From positions 1 through 28,914 of the forward strand of contig CAYTFZ010000025.1 in the NCBI GenBank assembly GCA_964437215.1: a stretch of 28,914 nucleotides of DNA, in the 5' to 3' direction. The DNA comes from JAAYAN01 sp964437215. GTDB lineage: Bacteria > Bacteroidota > Ignavibacteria > Ignavibacteriales > Melioribacteraceae. Positions 1 to 7,756 of this stretch are shown here, piece after piece. The notes beneath the pieces were generated by a model, which searched no databases, was not told the origin of the DNA, and saw nothing but the letters and a program-made list of their open reading frames with translations. The translations under genes and the position numbers were made by a program. Positions within the stretch are counted from its first letter, which is position 1. Each line of letters begins with the position of its first letter.

Positions 1-155
1 ACTTCTCGCTGGAGTCTGGCTTTTTCTGCTGTTTTTTCGGCGGCATAATTTTCTATGCGACTTTTATCGTTTCCCGGCTTTTCTCCCGGATTTTTTCCGC
101 ACCCTGTAAAAACGAATACCGAAATTAAAATTGCTGTAAAAAATAAAAACTTCAT
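1..155 (-). CDS. Putative lipoprotein, 5' part only (cut by window edge)
   Basis: Reading leftwards from an ATG at 155-153, 51 codons are open to the window edge. The product starts MKFLFFTAILISVFVFTGC, which is a short basic start, a hydrophobic stretch and a lipobox (F-T-G-C) with the lipidated Cys at residue 19. This predicts export and anchoring by signal peptidase II. After the Cys the chain is very polar, rich in Lys, Glu and Ala, and looks helical. The rest lies outside the window, so no function can be given. It is divergent from rhaD, and a promoter-like TTG-20-TATATTTA lies upstream at 212-182. No strong Shine-Dalgarno sequence is visible. The lipoprotein call is firm; that the gene continues is likely but unseen. 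Confidence 0.7.
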   Translation of the reverse strand, partial: MKFLFFTAILISVFVFTGCGKNPGEKPGNDKSRIENYAAEKTAEKARLQRE

Positions 156-181
156 TGCTACACCGCATTTAATAATTGTTT

Positions 182-212
182 TAAATATAAACACGTATAT
201 TTTTATAAGCAA
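182..212 (-). promoter_or_regulatory. Candidate Bacteroidota-type promoter for the lipoprotein gene
   Basis: On the minus strand TTG (212-210) is followed after exactly 20 nt by TATATTTA (189-182), which matches 7 of 8 positions of TAnnTTTG. The start of transcription would be near 176, about 20 nt before the ATG. The last base of the -7 element is A rather than G. Confidence 0.4.
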
Positions 213-330
213 TAAAACCAAGCGTGGAAAATGATATTTTGAAAAAAATGAAGATTAATATTAACAAGCAAAAAACACTGAATGGAAATGTGTTGTGCAA
301 AACTGCTTGTTGAAAAATGAGTTTTTAATT

Positions 331-361
331 CTGACGATAACTAAAAATGTTGTTATGTTTG
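331..361 (+). promoter_or_regulatory. Bacteroidota-type promoter for rhaD
   Basis: TATGTTTG at 354-361 is an exact TAnnTTTG -7 element. Twenty bases upstream CTG (331-333) sits where TTG is expected. Transcription would start near 366, leaving a short leader with CGGAG just before the ATG at 390. An 8-bp inverted repeat, AACAAGCA (263-270) and TGCTTGTT (304-311), lies directly upstream and could bind a regulator. The 234-bp gap 156-389 holds nothing else I can name. Confidence 0.55.
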
Positions 362-389
362 CAGATATGAAAACGGAGTAAATTGAAAA

Positions 390-1184
390 ATGAATTCCAT
401 AAAACTGAATAAACAAATTGCCGAAGAACTGGAAAAAATATCCGAAGCGGCTGGATATATGTGGCAAAAAGGATGGATTGAAAGCAACGGAGGAAATCTT
501 TCGGCAGATATTACGCACCTTTTACAAAAGCAGGAAATTGATTTTAAAAACTTGGAAATAATAAAAACACAGCTCCCTGCCGGCGCTGAAAATATGATAG
601 TTCTTGTTACCGGAAAAGGCTGCCGCCTGCGCGAGCTTGCAAAAAATCCCGAAAAAGCCGCCTGCATAATTGCAACAAACAGCAACGGGGACGGGTATAG
701 TATAATTTGGAATGGCGGAAACGGAATGAAACCGACAAGCGAGCTTGCATCGCATTTAAAAATTCACGTATCCAACCGACAGCAGAAAAACGGAAAAAGC
801 GCAATTCTTCACGCACATCCTCCAGGGTTAATTGCACTTTCGCATTATTCCGGCGCTGATGCTGATAAAATACCGCAGATGCTTTGGCGAATGATGCCCG
901 AAGTGCGGATTTTTCTTCCCAAAGGAATTTTATTTTTATCATATAGAACTCCCGGAAGCAGCGAACTTGCAGATATTACAGCCGAAAGTTTAATGAATTG
1001 CGATGTAGCAGTCTGGAAAAAGCACGGAGCAGTTGCTTCGGGAAAGGATATAATTGAAGCGTTCGATTTGATTGATGTAGCCGAAAAAGGCGCGCAGATT
1101 TATCTTTCTTGTCTTAAGTCAGGCATTGAGCCCGAAGGATTGAGCTATGCCGAAATGAAAGATTTGGAAAAATTTATAGCGTAA
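390..1184 (+). CDS. rhaD: Rhamnulose-1-phosphate aldolase (class II aldolase family)
   Basis: RhaD is a cytoplasmic zinc enzyme that splits L-rhamnulose 1-phosphate into dihydroxyacetone phosphate and L-lactaldehyde. The 264-aa product has the family landmarks at nearly the E. coli numbering: ESNGGNLS near residue 31, the catalytic Glu in TSELASH (E118), the zinc ligands H141 and H143 in ILHAHP, and H212 in WKKHGAV. The C-terminal segment EAFDLIDVAEKGAQ is also typical. Length is close to the E. coli enzyme (274 aa). The start is set by CGGAG 12 nt before the ATG. No rhamnose isomerase, kinase or regulator lies next to it, so any rest of the pathway must be elsewhere. A fuculose- or other class II aldolase is possible, but the NGGN and zinc-site context favour RhaD. 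Confidence 0.88.
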   Translation: MNSIKLNKQIAEELEKISEAAGYMWQKGWIESNGGNLSADITHLLQKQEIDFKNLEIIKTQLPAGAENMIVLVTGKGCRLRELAKNPEKAACIIATNSNGDGYSIIWNGGNGMKPTSELASHLKIHVSNRQQKNGKSAILHAHPPGLIALSHYSGADADKIPQMLWRMMPEVRIFLPKGILFLSYRTPGSSELADITAESLMNCDVAVWKKHGAVASGKDIIEAFDLIDVAEKGAQIYLSCLKSGIEPEGLSYAEMKDLEKFIA

Positions 1185-1185
1185 A

Positions 1186-1216
1186 GGGCTTTTAAAAGAT
1201 TAAGCTCAATAATTTT
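1186..1216 (+). terminator. Weak candidate terminator after rhaD
   Basis: GGGCTT (1186-1191) can pair with AAGCTC (1202-1207) through one G.U pair, with a 10-nt loop, followed by AATAATTTTT. The stem is only 6 bp and a competing CTTTTAAAAG palindrome sits inside, so termination is uncertain. Confidence 0.3.
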
Positions 1217-1229
1217 TCTAAATTTGTTT

Positions 1230-2360
1230 ATGAAAAATCTTAGTATTTACGTTCACATACCATTTTGCGCACATAAATGCATCTACTGCGATTTTTATTC
1301 AATTACAAAAACAGCGGATAAAGAAAAATATCTTGAATCGCTTTTAAGAGAAATGGAATTTTATGCAGAAAAATATTCGAATGGCAGAAAAGTTATCAGC
1401 GTGTTTTTTGGCGGCGGTACGCCCTCGCTTATGGAACCGGAATATATTTTAAAGATAATTGCGGCAATAAAAAGCAGCTTTCGGATGGAGCCGGATGCTG
1501 AAATTACACTGGAAGCCAATCCGGGAACTTTAGACAAAGAAAAAACACAGGGATTCTTATCTGCCGGAATAAATCGTTTAAGTCTGGGAGTGCAGTCGTT
1601 TGATGACGGAGAGCTGGAATTTCTTACACGAATTCACGACAGTAAAACCGCAGAGCAAACAGTAAAAGAAGCATTCTTTTACGGATTTAAAAACATTAAT
1701 ATAGATCTTATTTTTAATTTGCCGGCGCAAACAAAAACAAAGTGGAAGAAAACTCTCCAAAAAGCTATTTCCCTTCCGGTAAGTCATATTTCGGCATACA
1801 GTCTTATTCTTGAAAAAGGCACTATACTTTATAAAATGGTTACGGATAAAAAAGCCGAAATAAACGGACAGGAATTTGATGCCGATCTTTACGAAACGGC
1901 AATAAGTTATCTGGCGGAAAACGGATTTATTCAGTACGAGATTTCGAACTTTGCAAAACCCGGCAGCGAATGCGTTCATAATAAATCATATTGGAACCAT
2001 ACCGAATATATAGGTTTAGGCACCTCGGCGCATTCTTTTGCAGAAAAAAAACGCTGGTGGAATTATTCATCACTTAAAAACTACATAGATGCTGTTAAGA
2101 AAACAGGAAATGCTGTATCCGGTTTCGAAAATCTTACAGATGAACAGATGCTGCAGGAATATGTTATGCTTTCACTAAGAAGCGGAGGATTAGATATTGA
2201 AAAACTGGAAAAAAAATATTCCGGTGAATGGTTTCCTCGGAACAAAAAAAAATTAAGCGAATACGAAAAAGGAGGGTTGTTATTTACCGAAAACGGAATA
2301 ATAAAACTTACTCCGAAAGGTTATGCTGTTTGCGATGAAATATTAACAAGGCTAGAATAA
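1230..2360 (+). CDS. hemW: HemW-type radical SAM protein (heme chaperone)
   Basis: HemW binds heme and a 4Fe-4S cluster and is thought to deliver heme to membrane targets; it is often mis-named oxygen-independent coproporphyrinogen oxidase. The cluster motif is HIPFCAHKCIYCDF, with C13, C17 and C20. True HemN has a further Cys two residues after the last of these; here it is Phe, which favours HemW. The glycine-rich GGGTPS and the segments EANPGT, LSLGVQSF, and the YW...Y.GLG..AHS pattern are all present, followed by the HemW C-terminal winged region. I start at ATG 1230 (376 aa); a TTG two codons upstream (1224) is in frame but less likely. No good Shine-Dalgarno sequence is seen. Confidence 0.87.
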   Translation: MKNLSIYVHIPFCAHKCIYCDFYSITKTADKEKYLESLLREMEFYAEKYSNGRKVISVFFGGGTPSLMEPEYILKIIAAIKSSFRMEPDAEITLEANPGTLDKEKTQGFLSAGINRLSLGVQSFDDGELEFLTRIHDSKTAEQTVKEAFFYGFKNINIDLIFNLPAQTKTKWKKTLQKAISLPVSHISAYSLILEKGTILYKMVTDKKAEINGQEFDADLYETAISYLAENGFIQYEISNFAKPGSECVHNKSYWNHTEYIGLGTSAHSFAEKKRWWNYSSLKNYIDAVKKTGNAVSGFENLTDEQMLQEYVMLSLRSGGLDIEKLEKKYSGEWFPRNKKKLSEYEKGGLLFTENGIIKLTPKGYAVCDEILTRLE

Positions 2361-2379
2361 CAATAATATTTGTTATTTT
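2354..2379 (+). terminator. AT-rich hairpin at the hemW stop
   Basis: The arms 2354-2363 and 2370-2379 pair over 10 bp (one G.U) around the loop TAATAT, and the hemW stop codon lies in the left arm. It is AT-rich and has only a short T run, so it may be a weak terminator or an mRNA 3' end stabiliser before proC. Confidence 0.3.
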
Positions 2380-2415
2380 TACAAAATAAAAAACGAAAAT
2401 TTATCCGGAGAAAAA

Positions 2416-3228
2416 ATGTTTAACTCAAAAGTAAAAATAGCTATTTTGGGCTGCGGCAATCTTGGTTCCTCAATTGCCCGGGGATTAAAAAAATCGAAAC
2501 TGGTGCCCGAAAAAAATATTTACCTTACAACAAAACACCCTGAAATGCTGGGAAATATCCGCGAAATGGGATTTAAAGCCGATGTGCCTAACGAAGAAGC
2601 AGTGGAAAATTGTAAAATACTTATTTTTGCCGTAACTCCGCAGCAGCTTAACGGATTGATAGATGAAGTAAAAGGATTAATCGATCCGAAAAAACATATT
2701 ATTATATCAGTTGTTACGGGTGCATCAATAAAAAAAATTAAGGAACATCTGGGAGTTGATGTGCCTGTAATAAGGGTCATGCCAAACACCGCAATTTCAA
2801 TACAGGAATCGATGTCCTGCGTATGCGCAGAAAAGAAAGACAAAGAAGCACTTGAATATGCAATTGAGATTTTTAATAGACTCGGCAAAACAATAGTAAT
2901 TGACGAAGATTTAATGATTCCGGCAACAGCATTATGCGCCTGCGGAACAGCATTTTTCCTAAGGGCAGTTCGCGCAGCTTCGCAGGGTGGAGTTGAAATA
3001 GGATTTCATGCCGAACAGGCTTTGATGATGGCGGCGCAGACGGCAAAAGGAGCTTCAGCAATGCTGCTTGAAACAGGAAAACATCCCGAAAGCGAAGTTG
3101 ACCGTGTTACAACTCCTAAAGGAATTACAATTTCGGGACTAAACCAGATGGAACACAATGGTTTCAGTTCTGCAATGATTAAAGGAATTGTAACATCTGC
3201 CGAAAAAGCTGCTAATCTTTATTCATAA
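2416..3228 (+). CDS. proC: Pyrroline-5-carboxylate reductase
   Basis: ProC makes L-proline by NAD(P)H-dependent reduction of 1-pyrroline-5-carboxylate, the last step of proline synthesis, in the cytoplasm. The 270-aa product has the Rossmann motif GCGNLGSS near residue 12, the segment IRVMPNTA in the middle, and the C-terminal dimerisation domain with the conserved DRVTTPKG.T..GL pattern. Length fits the family. CCGGAG lies 8 nt before the ATG. It follows hemW after 55 nt containing a weak AT hairpin and may be cotranscribed with it. No other proline gene is nearby. Confidence 0.93.
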   Translation: MFNSKVKIAILGCGNLGSSIARGLKKSKLVPEKNIYLTTKHPEMLGNIREMGFKADVPNEEAVENCKILIFAVTPQQLNGLIDEVKGLIDPKKHIIISVVTGASIKKIKEHLGVDVPVIRVMPNTAISIQESMSCVCAEKKDKEALEYAIEIFNRLGKTIVIDEDLMIPATALCACGTAFFLRAVRAASQGGVEIGFHAEQALMMAAQTAKGASAMLLETGKHPESEVDRVTTPKGITISGLNQMEHNGFSSAMIKGIVTSAEKAANLYS

Positions 3229-3256
3229 AAAGGTGATTTTATTCATTAATATGACA

Positions 3257-3311
3257 AAGTAAGCAGATATTGCTTGATTAAAGACAATTTTATTATTATG
3301 TTTGCTTACTT
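3257..3311. repeat. 9-bp perfect inverted repeat around the rimP promoter
   Basis: AAGTAAGCA (3257-3265) and TGCTTACTT (3303-3311) are perfect inverted copies 37 nt apart. A third partial copy, TGCTT (3271-3275), makes AAGCA-N5-TGCTT with the first and overlaps the -33 element; the right copy overlaps the -7 element and the expected start of transcription. This is the layout of an operator, but no known regulator site is recognised. Confidence 0.45.
3274..3304 (+). promoter_or_regulatory. Bacteroidota-type promoter of the rimP-pnp operon
   Basis: TTG at 3274-3276 is followed after exactly 20 nt by TATGTTTG (3297-3304), a full match to TAnnTTTG. Transcription would start near 3310, so the leader is about 46 nt and consists mainly of the hairpin at 3323-3344. 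It is the only convincing promoter found between proC and pnp. Confidence 0.65.
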
Positions 3312-3322
3312 AAAAAAATATT

Positions 3323-3344
3323 CGCCCCTTAGTGGGCGTTTTTT
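3323..3344 (+). terminator. Intrinsic-terminator-like hairpin in the rimP leader (possible attenuator)
   Basis: CGCCC (3323-3327) pairs with GGGCG (3334-3338) around a 6-nt loop, followed by six T (3339-3344). It lies after the promoter and only 11 nt before the rimP ATG, so it can regulate the operon but is badly placed to end proC transcripts alone. No antiterminator arm is evident in the short leader. Confidence 0.6.
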
Positions 3345-3355
3345 ATTTGTGTTTT

Positions 3356-3805
3356 ATGGAATTTAAAAATAAAATATTACCCGAAATTGAAAAGGCTGTA
3401 CAAAATGCCGGATTAATGCTTGTTGATCTTGTTATCAGAGGCAAAGATAATAACCGGATAATTGAAATATTTGTTGACGGAGACGACTTTGTAACAACAA
3501 AAGTATGTACCGATCTTAGCCGTGAAATTGGTGAAGTTTTTGATAAAGCTGATTTAATCAGCTCCAAATACAGGCTCGAGGTTTCGTCGCCCGGGATTGG
3601 AAGACCACTTAAATATTTGCGCCAGTATAAAAAGAATATGGATAAACAGTTCGAAATAGAATTTGCCGAAGAAAACGAAACAAAAAAAATAAAAGGCAAG
3701 TTGATTGAAATAAACGGTCAGGTTCTAGTTTTTGGTGCAGGAAAAGAAGTAATAAACATTGATTTTTCTAATATAAAAACTGCTAAAGTATTAATTAGGT
3801 TTTGA
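3356..3805 (+). CDS. rimP: Ribosome maturation factor RimP
   Basis: RimP helps assemble the 30S ribosomal subunit in the cytoplasm. The 149-aa product has the two expected parts: an N-terminal alpha/beta domain with the segments EIFVDGDDFVTTKVCTDLSR and YRLEVSSPGIGRPL, and a C-terminal Sm-like barrel from about residue 80. Length is normal. I start at ATG 3356; an in-frame GTG at 3332 lies inside the leader hairpin and would add residues not seen in the family. There is no Shine-Dalgarno sequence, as is common in Bacteroidota. It is the first gene of the rimP-nusA-infB operon, whose order is highly conserved. Confidence 0.92.
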   Translation: MEFKNKILPEIEKAVQNAGLMLVDLVIRGKDNNRIIEIFVDGDDFVTTKVCTDLSREIGEVFDKADLISSKYRLEVSSPGIGRPLKYLRQYKKNMDKQFEIEFAEENETKKIKGKLIEINGQVLVFGAGKEVINIDFSNIKTAKVLIRF

Positions 3806-3822
3806 TAACGGAGGCAACCTAA

Positions 3823-5070
3823 ATGAATTATGAAATAGTTGAATCATTTGCTCAAATGGTTCGTGAAAAAAGTCTGGATAAGGATGTTCTTGCCGGAATT
3901 ATTGAAGAAATATTCGGAATAATGGTAAAAAAGAAATTCGGGCTCGAAGCCAGATTTTCGGTTGTTGTGAATATGGATAAAGGAGACATAGAAATCTTTC
4001 TTGAAAGAACAATTGTTGATGTTGTGGAAGACCCCAATACACAGATAAGTATAGATGAGGTTAACGAAAAAGGCAACGAGGACGATCTTGAAGTAGGCGA
4101 AGATTTTGTGGAAAAGCTTGAACTTTCTACTTTTGGAAGAAGACTGATAAATCTTGCCCGCCAAAATCTTAACCAAAAAATACGCGAAATTGAAAAAGAC
4201 CTTGTGTTTAACGAATACAGCGAGCTAATGAAAGAAATTGTTGTAGGCGATATTTATCAGGTGCGCAAAAACGATATTTTGATCAATCACAACAAAAACG
4301 AACTTTTACTTCCAAGGAACGAACAGATTCCGCGCGAAAAATACAGAAAAGGCGATACAATACGCGCCATTGTAAAGACTGTTAAAAAAACACAAAACGG
4401 TCCTATTGTAATAATTTCGCGTACAGATAACGAATTTCTTAAAAGATTGTTTGAAATAGAAATACCCGAAATTTACGACGGTGTTATAGAAATAAAAGGA
4501 ATCGCTCGCGAACCCGGCGAAAGAGCTAAAGTTTCAGTTGAATCGCAGGACTCTCGAATTGATGCCGTTGGCGCTTGCGTTGGTATGAAAGGTGTAAGAA
4601 TTCACGCAATCGTACGCGAGCTTAATAACGAAAACATCGATGTAATCAATTATTCGGATGATCCGATTACATATATTCAGCGTGCCTTGGCTCCGGCAAA
4701 ACTGAAACAGATTGAAATTGACGAAGACAATAAAAAATGCACAGTATATGCCGATAGCGATCAGGTATCGCTTATTGTTGGAAGAAACGGCGTTAATATC
4801 CGGCTTGCAATTAAACTTACCGGATATGAAATTGAAGTAATCCGTGAACAAAAACCGTTTGAAGAATACGAAGAAGATATTGAACTTATTGATATTAAAG
4901 ACGAACTTGGTTCGGATGTATATCAATTATTAATAAATAACCGTTACGATACAGTACTTGAAGTTCTACAAGCTGGCGTTGATAAACTGAAAGGAATTGA
5001 AGGAGTTGACGACGAACTTGCAGAAAAAATTATTGACGTAATGAAAAATCAATTTGAAGAAGAAGAATAA
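3823..5070 (+). CDS. nusA: Transcription termination/antitermination factor NusA
   Basis: NusA binds RNA polymerase and nascent RNA, controls pausing and intrinsic termination, and takes part in antitermination. The 415-aa product shows the N-terminal polymerase-binding domain (to about 130), an S1 domain (about 140-205), and two KH domains with GxxG loops GMKG (254-257) and GRNG (320-323). A short acidic helical domain follows (about 355-415, ending EEEE) that resembles a helix-hairpin-helix repeat and is shorter than the two E. coli acidic repeats. A strong GGAGG (3810-3814) 8 nt before the ATG sets the start. It sits 17 nt after rimP. Since NusA promotes hairpin-dependent termination, it could feed back on the leader hairpin upstream. 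Confidence 0.95.
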   Translation: MNYEIVESFAQMVREKSLDKDVLAGIIEEIFGIMVKKKFGLEARFSVVVNMDKGDIEIFLERTIVDVVEDPNTQISIDEVNEKGNEDDLEVGEDFVEKLELSTFGRRLINLARQNLNQKIREIEKDLVFNEYSELMKEIVVGDIYQVRKNDILINHNKNELLLPRNEQIPREKYRKGDTIRAIVKTVKKTQNGPIVIISRTDNEFLKRLFEIEIPEIYDGVIEIKGIAREPGERAKVSVESQDSRIDAVGACVGMKGVRIHAIVRELNNENIDVINYSDDPITYIQRALAPAKLKQIEIDEDNKKCTVYADSDQVSLIVGRNGVNIRLAIKLTGYEIEVIREQKPFEEYEEDIELIDIKDELGSDVYQLLINNRYDTVLEVLQAGVDKLKGIEGVDDELAEKIIDVMKNQFEEEE

Positions 5071-5092
5071 GACTTTATAAAGGTTCTAAAAT

Positions 5093-7756
5093 ATGTCTGA
5101 TGCAGCTAAACCTCAGAAACTGAGATTATATAAATTTGCAACCGAATTCAATCTTTCATCCGATTCGCTTGTGGACTTTCTGAAAGAAAAAGGATACAGT
5201 GTTACTGGTCATATGACCGTATTAACCGATGAAATGATTTCGGATATTCATTCGCGTTTCAAAAAAGATATTGAAAAAGCAGAAAATCATTACCGGAAAA
5301 TTGTAGAGTTCAATAAAATGCGGGTAGATAAATCAACAGCAGTTGAAGAAAAACCATCCGAAAAAACAGAAACAAAGCCGGCTCCTGTTGAAGAAAAAGC
5401 TCCTGAAGCAGAGGAAGAAATCATTGCAGAAACTAAAGAGCAAGAACAGGATGAAGAAATATTTGAAGATGAAACGGAAGTTATTATTGAATCGGTTATT
5501 GATGAACCCGAAATCCAAATTCAAGAAGAACCTGAAGTAGTTTTATCAGAAGTAATAGACGAAAAACCAGGTATTTTCCGCACAAAAGGCGAAATTGAAT
5601 TTGAAAGGAAAAAGAAAGGGCTGACAGTAATAGGCAAACTTAATTTAGCAGAGAAAGAACCGGCTGAAACTGTTGTGCCTGTTGAAAAAGAAGTTACAGT
5701 AAAAAGCAGCTCTGCCGAAACAGATGATTCGAACAAAAACAAGAAAAAGAAAATTAAAATTAAGAAAAAGAAAAAAGACGATGAAACAGAAGTTTTTGGC
5801 GAAGCTGTAAAAAAGAAGAAAAGAAAACTGAAAAAACCGGAAGTAGATAAACGCGAAGTTGAAGCCGCTGTAAGAAAAACGCTTTTGGATATGGAAGAAG
5901 AAGCAAATCTCGGCGACAGAGCTGTGCTCCGCAAGAAAAAAAGAAAAGAAAAACAAGAGATGCTGGAACAGCTTGAAGAAATGCAGGAACTTGAAAGACA
6001 AACTATTTTGAAAGTAACAGAATTTGTTTCTGTTAGCGAGCTTGCAAATCTTATGAAAGTTCCGGTTACAGATGTTATACAAAAGTGTATGGGTCTCGGG
6101 TTAATGGTTTCAATAAATCAGCGTTTGGATAAAGAAACAATTATGCTGGTTGCCGACGAATTCGATTTTCAGGTAGAATTCCAGGAAGAATTATCGATAG
6201 ACGAAAGCGAAAACGAAGAAGAAGATACAGATAAAATGGTTTTCAGAGCTCCTGTTGTTACAATAATGGGACACGTTGATCACGGAAAAACATCTCTTCT
6301 CGATTATATCAGGAAAGCAAATGTAGTAGCCGGAGAATCAGGAGGAATTACACAGCACATAGGAGCTTACCAGGTTCAATTGGAAAATGGAAAGTATATT
6401 GCGTTTTTGGATACTCCGGGTCACGAAGCCTTTACAGCTATGCGTGCCAGAGGAGCAAAGGTTACAGATATTGTAGTATTAATTGTGGCTGCGGATGATG
6501 CAGTAATGCCGCAGACAGTTGAAGCCATAAATCACGCACTTGCTGCCAGCGTACCGATTGTTGTAGCCATTAATAAAATAGACAAACCGGGATCGAACAT
6601 TGATAAAATTAAACAGCAGCTTGCAGATAGAGGAATTCTTGTGGAAGATTGGGGCGGTAAATATCAATGCGCTGAAATATCAGCAAAAGCAGGATTAAAT
6701 ATTGATACACTTCTCGAAAAAATACTCCTCGAAGCAGAAATGCTTGATCTTAAAGCAAATCCCGACAGATTTGCCCGCGGAACTGTAATTGAAACACAGC
6801 TTGATAAAGGACGCGGAATTACTTCAACAATTCTTGTTCAAAAAGGAACATTAAAAATAGGCGATCCTTTTGTTACGGGAATTCAGCACGGAAGAGTTAG
6901 GGCAATGTTCGATGAAAGGAACAATAAGGTTAAACAGGCTGGTCCTTCAACACCGGTTTTAGTTCTTGGTTTTGAAGGCTCTCCTCAGGCAGGCGACAAT
7001 TTTGTTGTAGTTGAAGGAGAACGCGAAGCAAGAGAAATAAGTATAAAACGCCAGCAATTGAAACGTGAACAAGATCATCGTCAAATTAGAATGATTACTC
7101 TTGACGAAATTGCAAGTCAGGTTGGAACCGGCAAGATAAAAGAACTTCCTGTAATAGTTAAAGGAGATGTTGACGGTTCTGTTGAAGCTCTTTCAGATTC
7201 ATTAATGAAACTTACCAACAACGAAGTTAAAGTTGTTGTTATTCATAAAGGCGTTGGAGCAATTTCCGAAGGCGACGTACTTTTGGCAGCAGCATCAAAT
7301 GCAATAATAATAGGTTTCCACGTTAGACCGCACGCAACAGCACGCAAACTTGCCGAAACCGAAAAAGTTGATATACGCCTTTATAATATTATTTACGATG
7401 CAATAAATGAAGTTAAATCGGCGCTCGAAGGAATGCTCTCACCTGTTGTTTCGGAGGAAATGGTAGCAGCTTTAGAAATCCGCGAAACATTTAAAGTCCC
7501 GAAAATTGGAACAGTTGCCGGATGTTACGTACAGGAAGGAAAAATAAACAGAAACGATAAAATAAGACTCTTCCGCGACGGAATTGTTATTTACGAAGGT
7601 CAGCTTGCATCGTTAAAGAGATTTAAGGATGATGTTCGCGATGTGGATTCGGGATACGAATGCGGATTGAACATTGCAAATTTCAACGATATTAAAATAG
7701 GCGATATTATTGAAGCCTATAAACTGGTAGAAACCAAAAAGAAATTAGGTTCCTGA
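5093..7756 (+). CDS. infB: Translation initiation factor IF-2
   Basis: IF-2 is the GTPase that places initiator fMet-tRNA on the 30S subunit and helps subunit joining. The 887-aa product has an N-terminal IF2_N-like domain (about 8-55), then a long charged linker (about 85-300) with acidic stretches and a lysine block (about 215-235). A second IF2_N domain follows (about 302-365), then the G domain with GHVDHGKT (393-400), DTPGHE (440-445) and NKID (494-497), and finally the beta-barrel and C1/C2 domains that bind fMet-tRNA. Start and stop are clear; the Shine-Dalgarno sequence is weak. It ends in TGATG, overlapping the rbfA start. The linker is low-complexity but has no broken frame. Confidence 0.96.
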   Translation: MSDAAKPQKLRLYKFATEFNLSSDSLVDFLKEKGYSVTGHMTVLTDEMISDIHSRFKKDIEKAENHYRKIVEFNKMRVDKSTAVEEKPSEKTETKPAPVEEKAPEAEEEIIAETKEQEQDEEIFEDETEVIIESVIDEPEIQIQEEPEVVLSEVIDEKPGIFRTKGEIEFERKKKGLTVIGKLNLAEKEPAETVVPVEKEVTVKSSSAETDDSNKNKKKKIKIKKKKKDDETEVFGEAVKKKKRKLKKPEVDKREVEAAVRKTLLDMEEEANLGDRAVLRKKKRKEKQEMLEQLEEMQELERQTILKVTEFVSVSELANLMKVPVTDVIQKCMGLGLMVSINQRLDKETIMLVADEFDFQVEFQEELSIDESENEEEDTDKMVFRAPVVTIMGHVDHGKTSLLDYIRKANVVAGESGGITQHIGAYQVQLENGKYIAFLDTPGHEAFTAMRARGAKVTDIVVLIVAADDAVMPQTVEAINHALAASVPIVVAINKIDKPGSNIDKIKQQLADRGILVEDWGGKYQCAEISAKAGLNIDTLLEKILLEAEMLDLKANPDRFARGTVIETQLDKGRGITSTILVQKGTLKIGDPFVTGIQHGRVRAMFDERNNKVKQAGPSTPVLVLGFEGSPQAGDNFVVVEGEREAREISIKRQQLKREQDHRQIRMITLDEIASQVGTGKIKELPVIVKGDVDGSVEALSDSLMKLTNNEVKVVVIHKGVGAISEGDVLLAAASNAIIIGFHVRPHATARKLAETEKVDIRLYNIIYDAINEVKSALEGMLSPVVSEEMVAALEIRETFKVPKIGTVAGCYVQEGKINRNDKIRLFRDGIVIYEGQLASLKRFKDDVRDVDSGYECGLNIANFNDIKIGDIIEAYKLVETKKKLGS

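Noticed and set aside
2520..2888. Minus-strand open frame within proC
   Set aside because: Shadow of proC; its Ser-rich composition follows from the opposite strand.
3332..3355. GTG start that would add 8 residues to RimP
   Set aside because: It lies inside the leader hairpin stem/loop, and the added residues do not resemble RimP starts.
5343..5540. Lysine-rich open frame inside infB
   Set aside because: It is an out-of-frame reading of the A-rich linker; the infB frame is intact and the G domain follows in frame.
5740..5790. Poly-A-rich lysine block in infB as a possible programmed frameshift or slippage site
   Set aside because: No alternative downstream product of interest is opened, and Lys-rich linkers are normal in IF-2.
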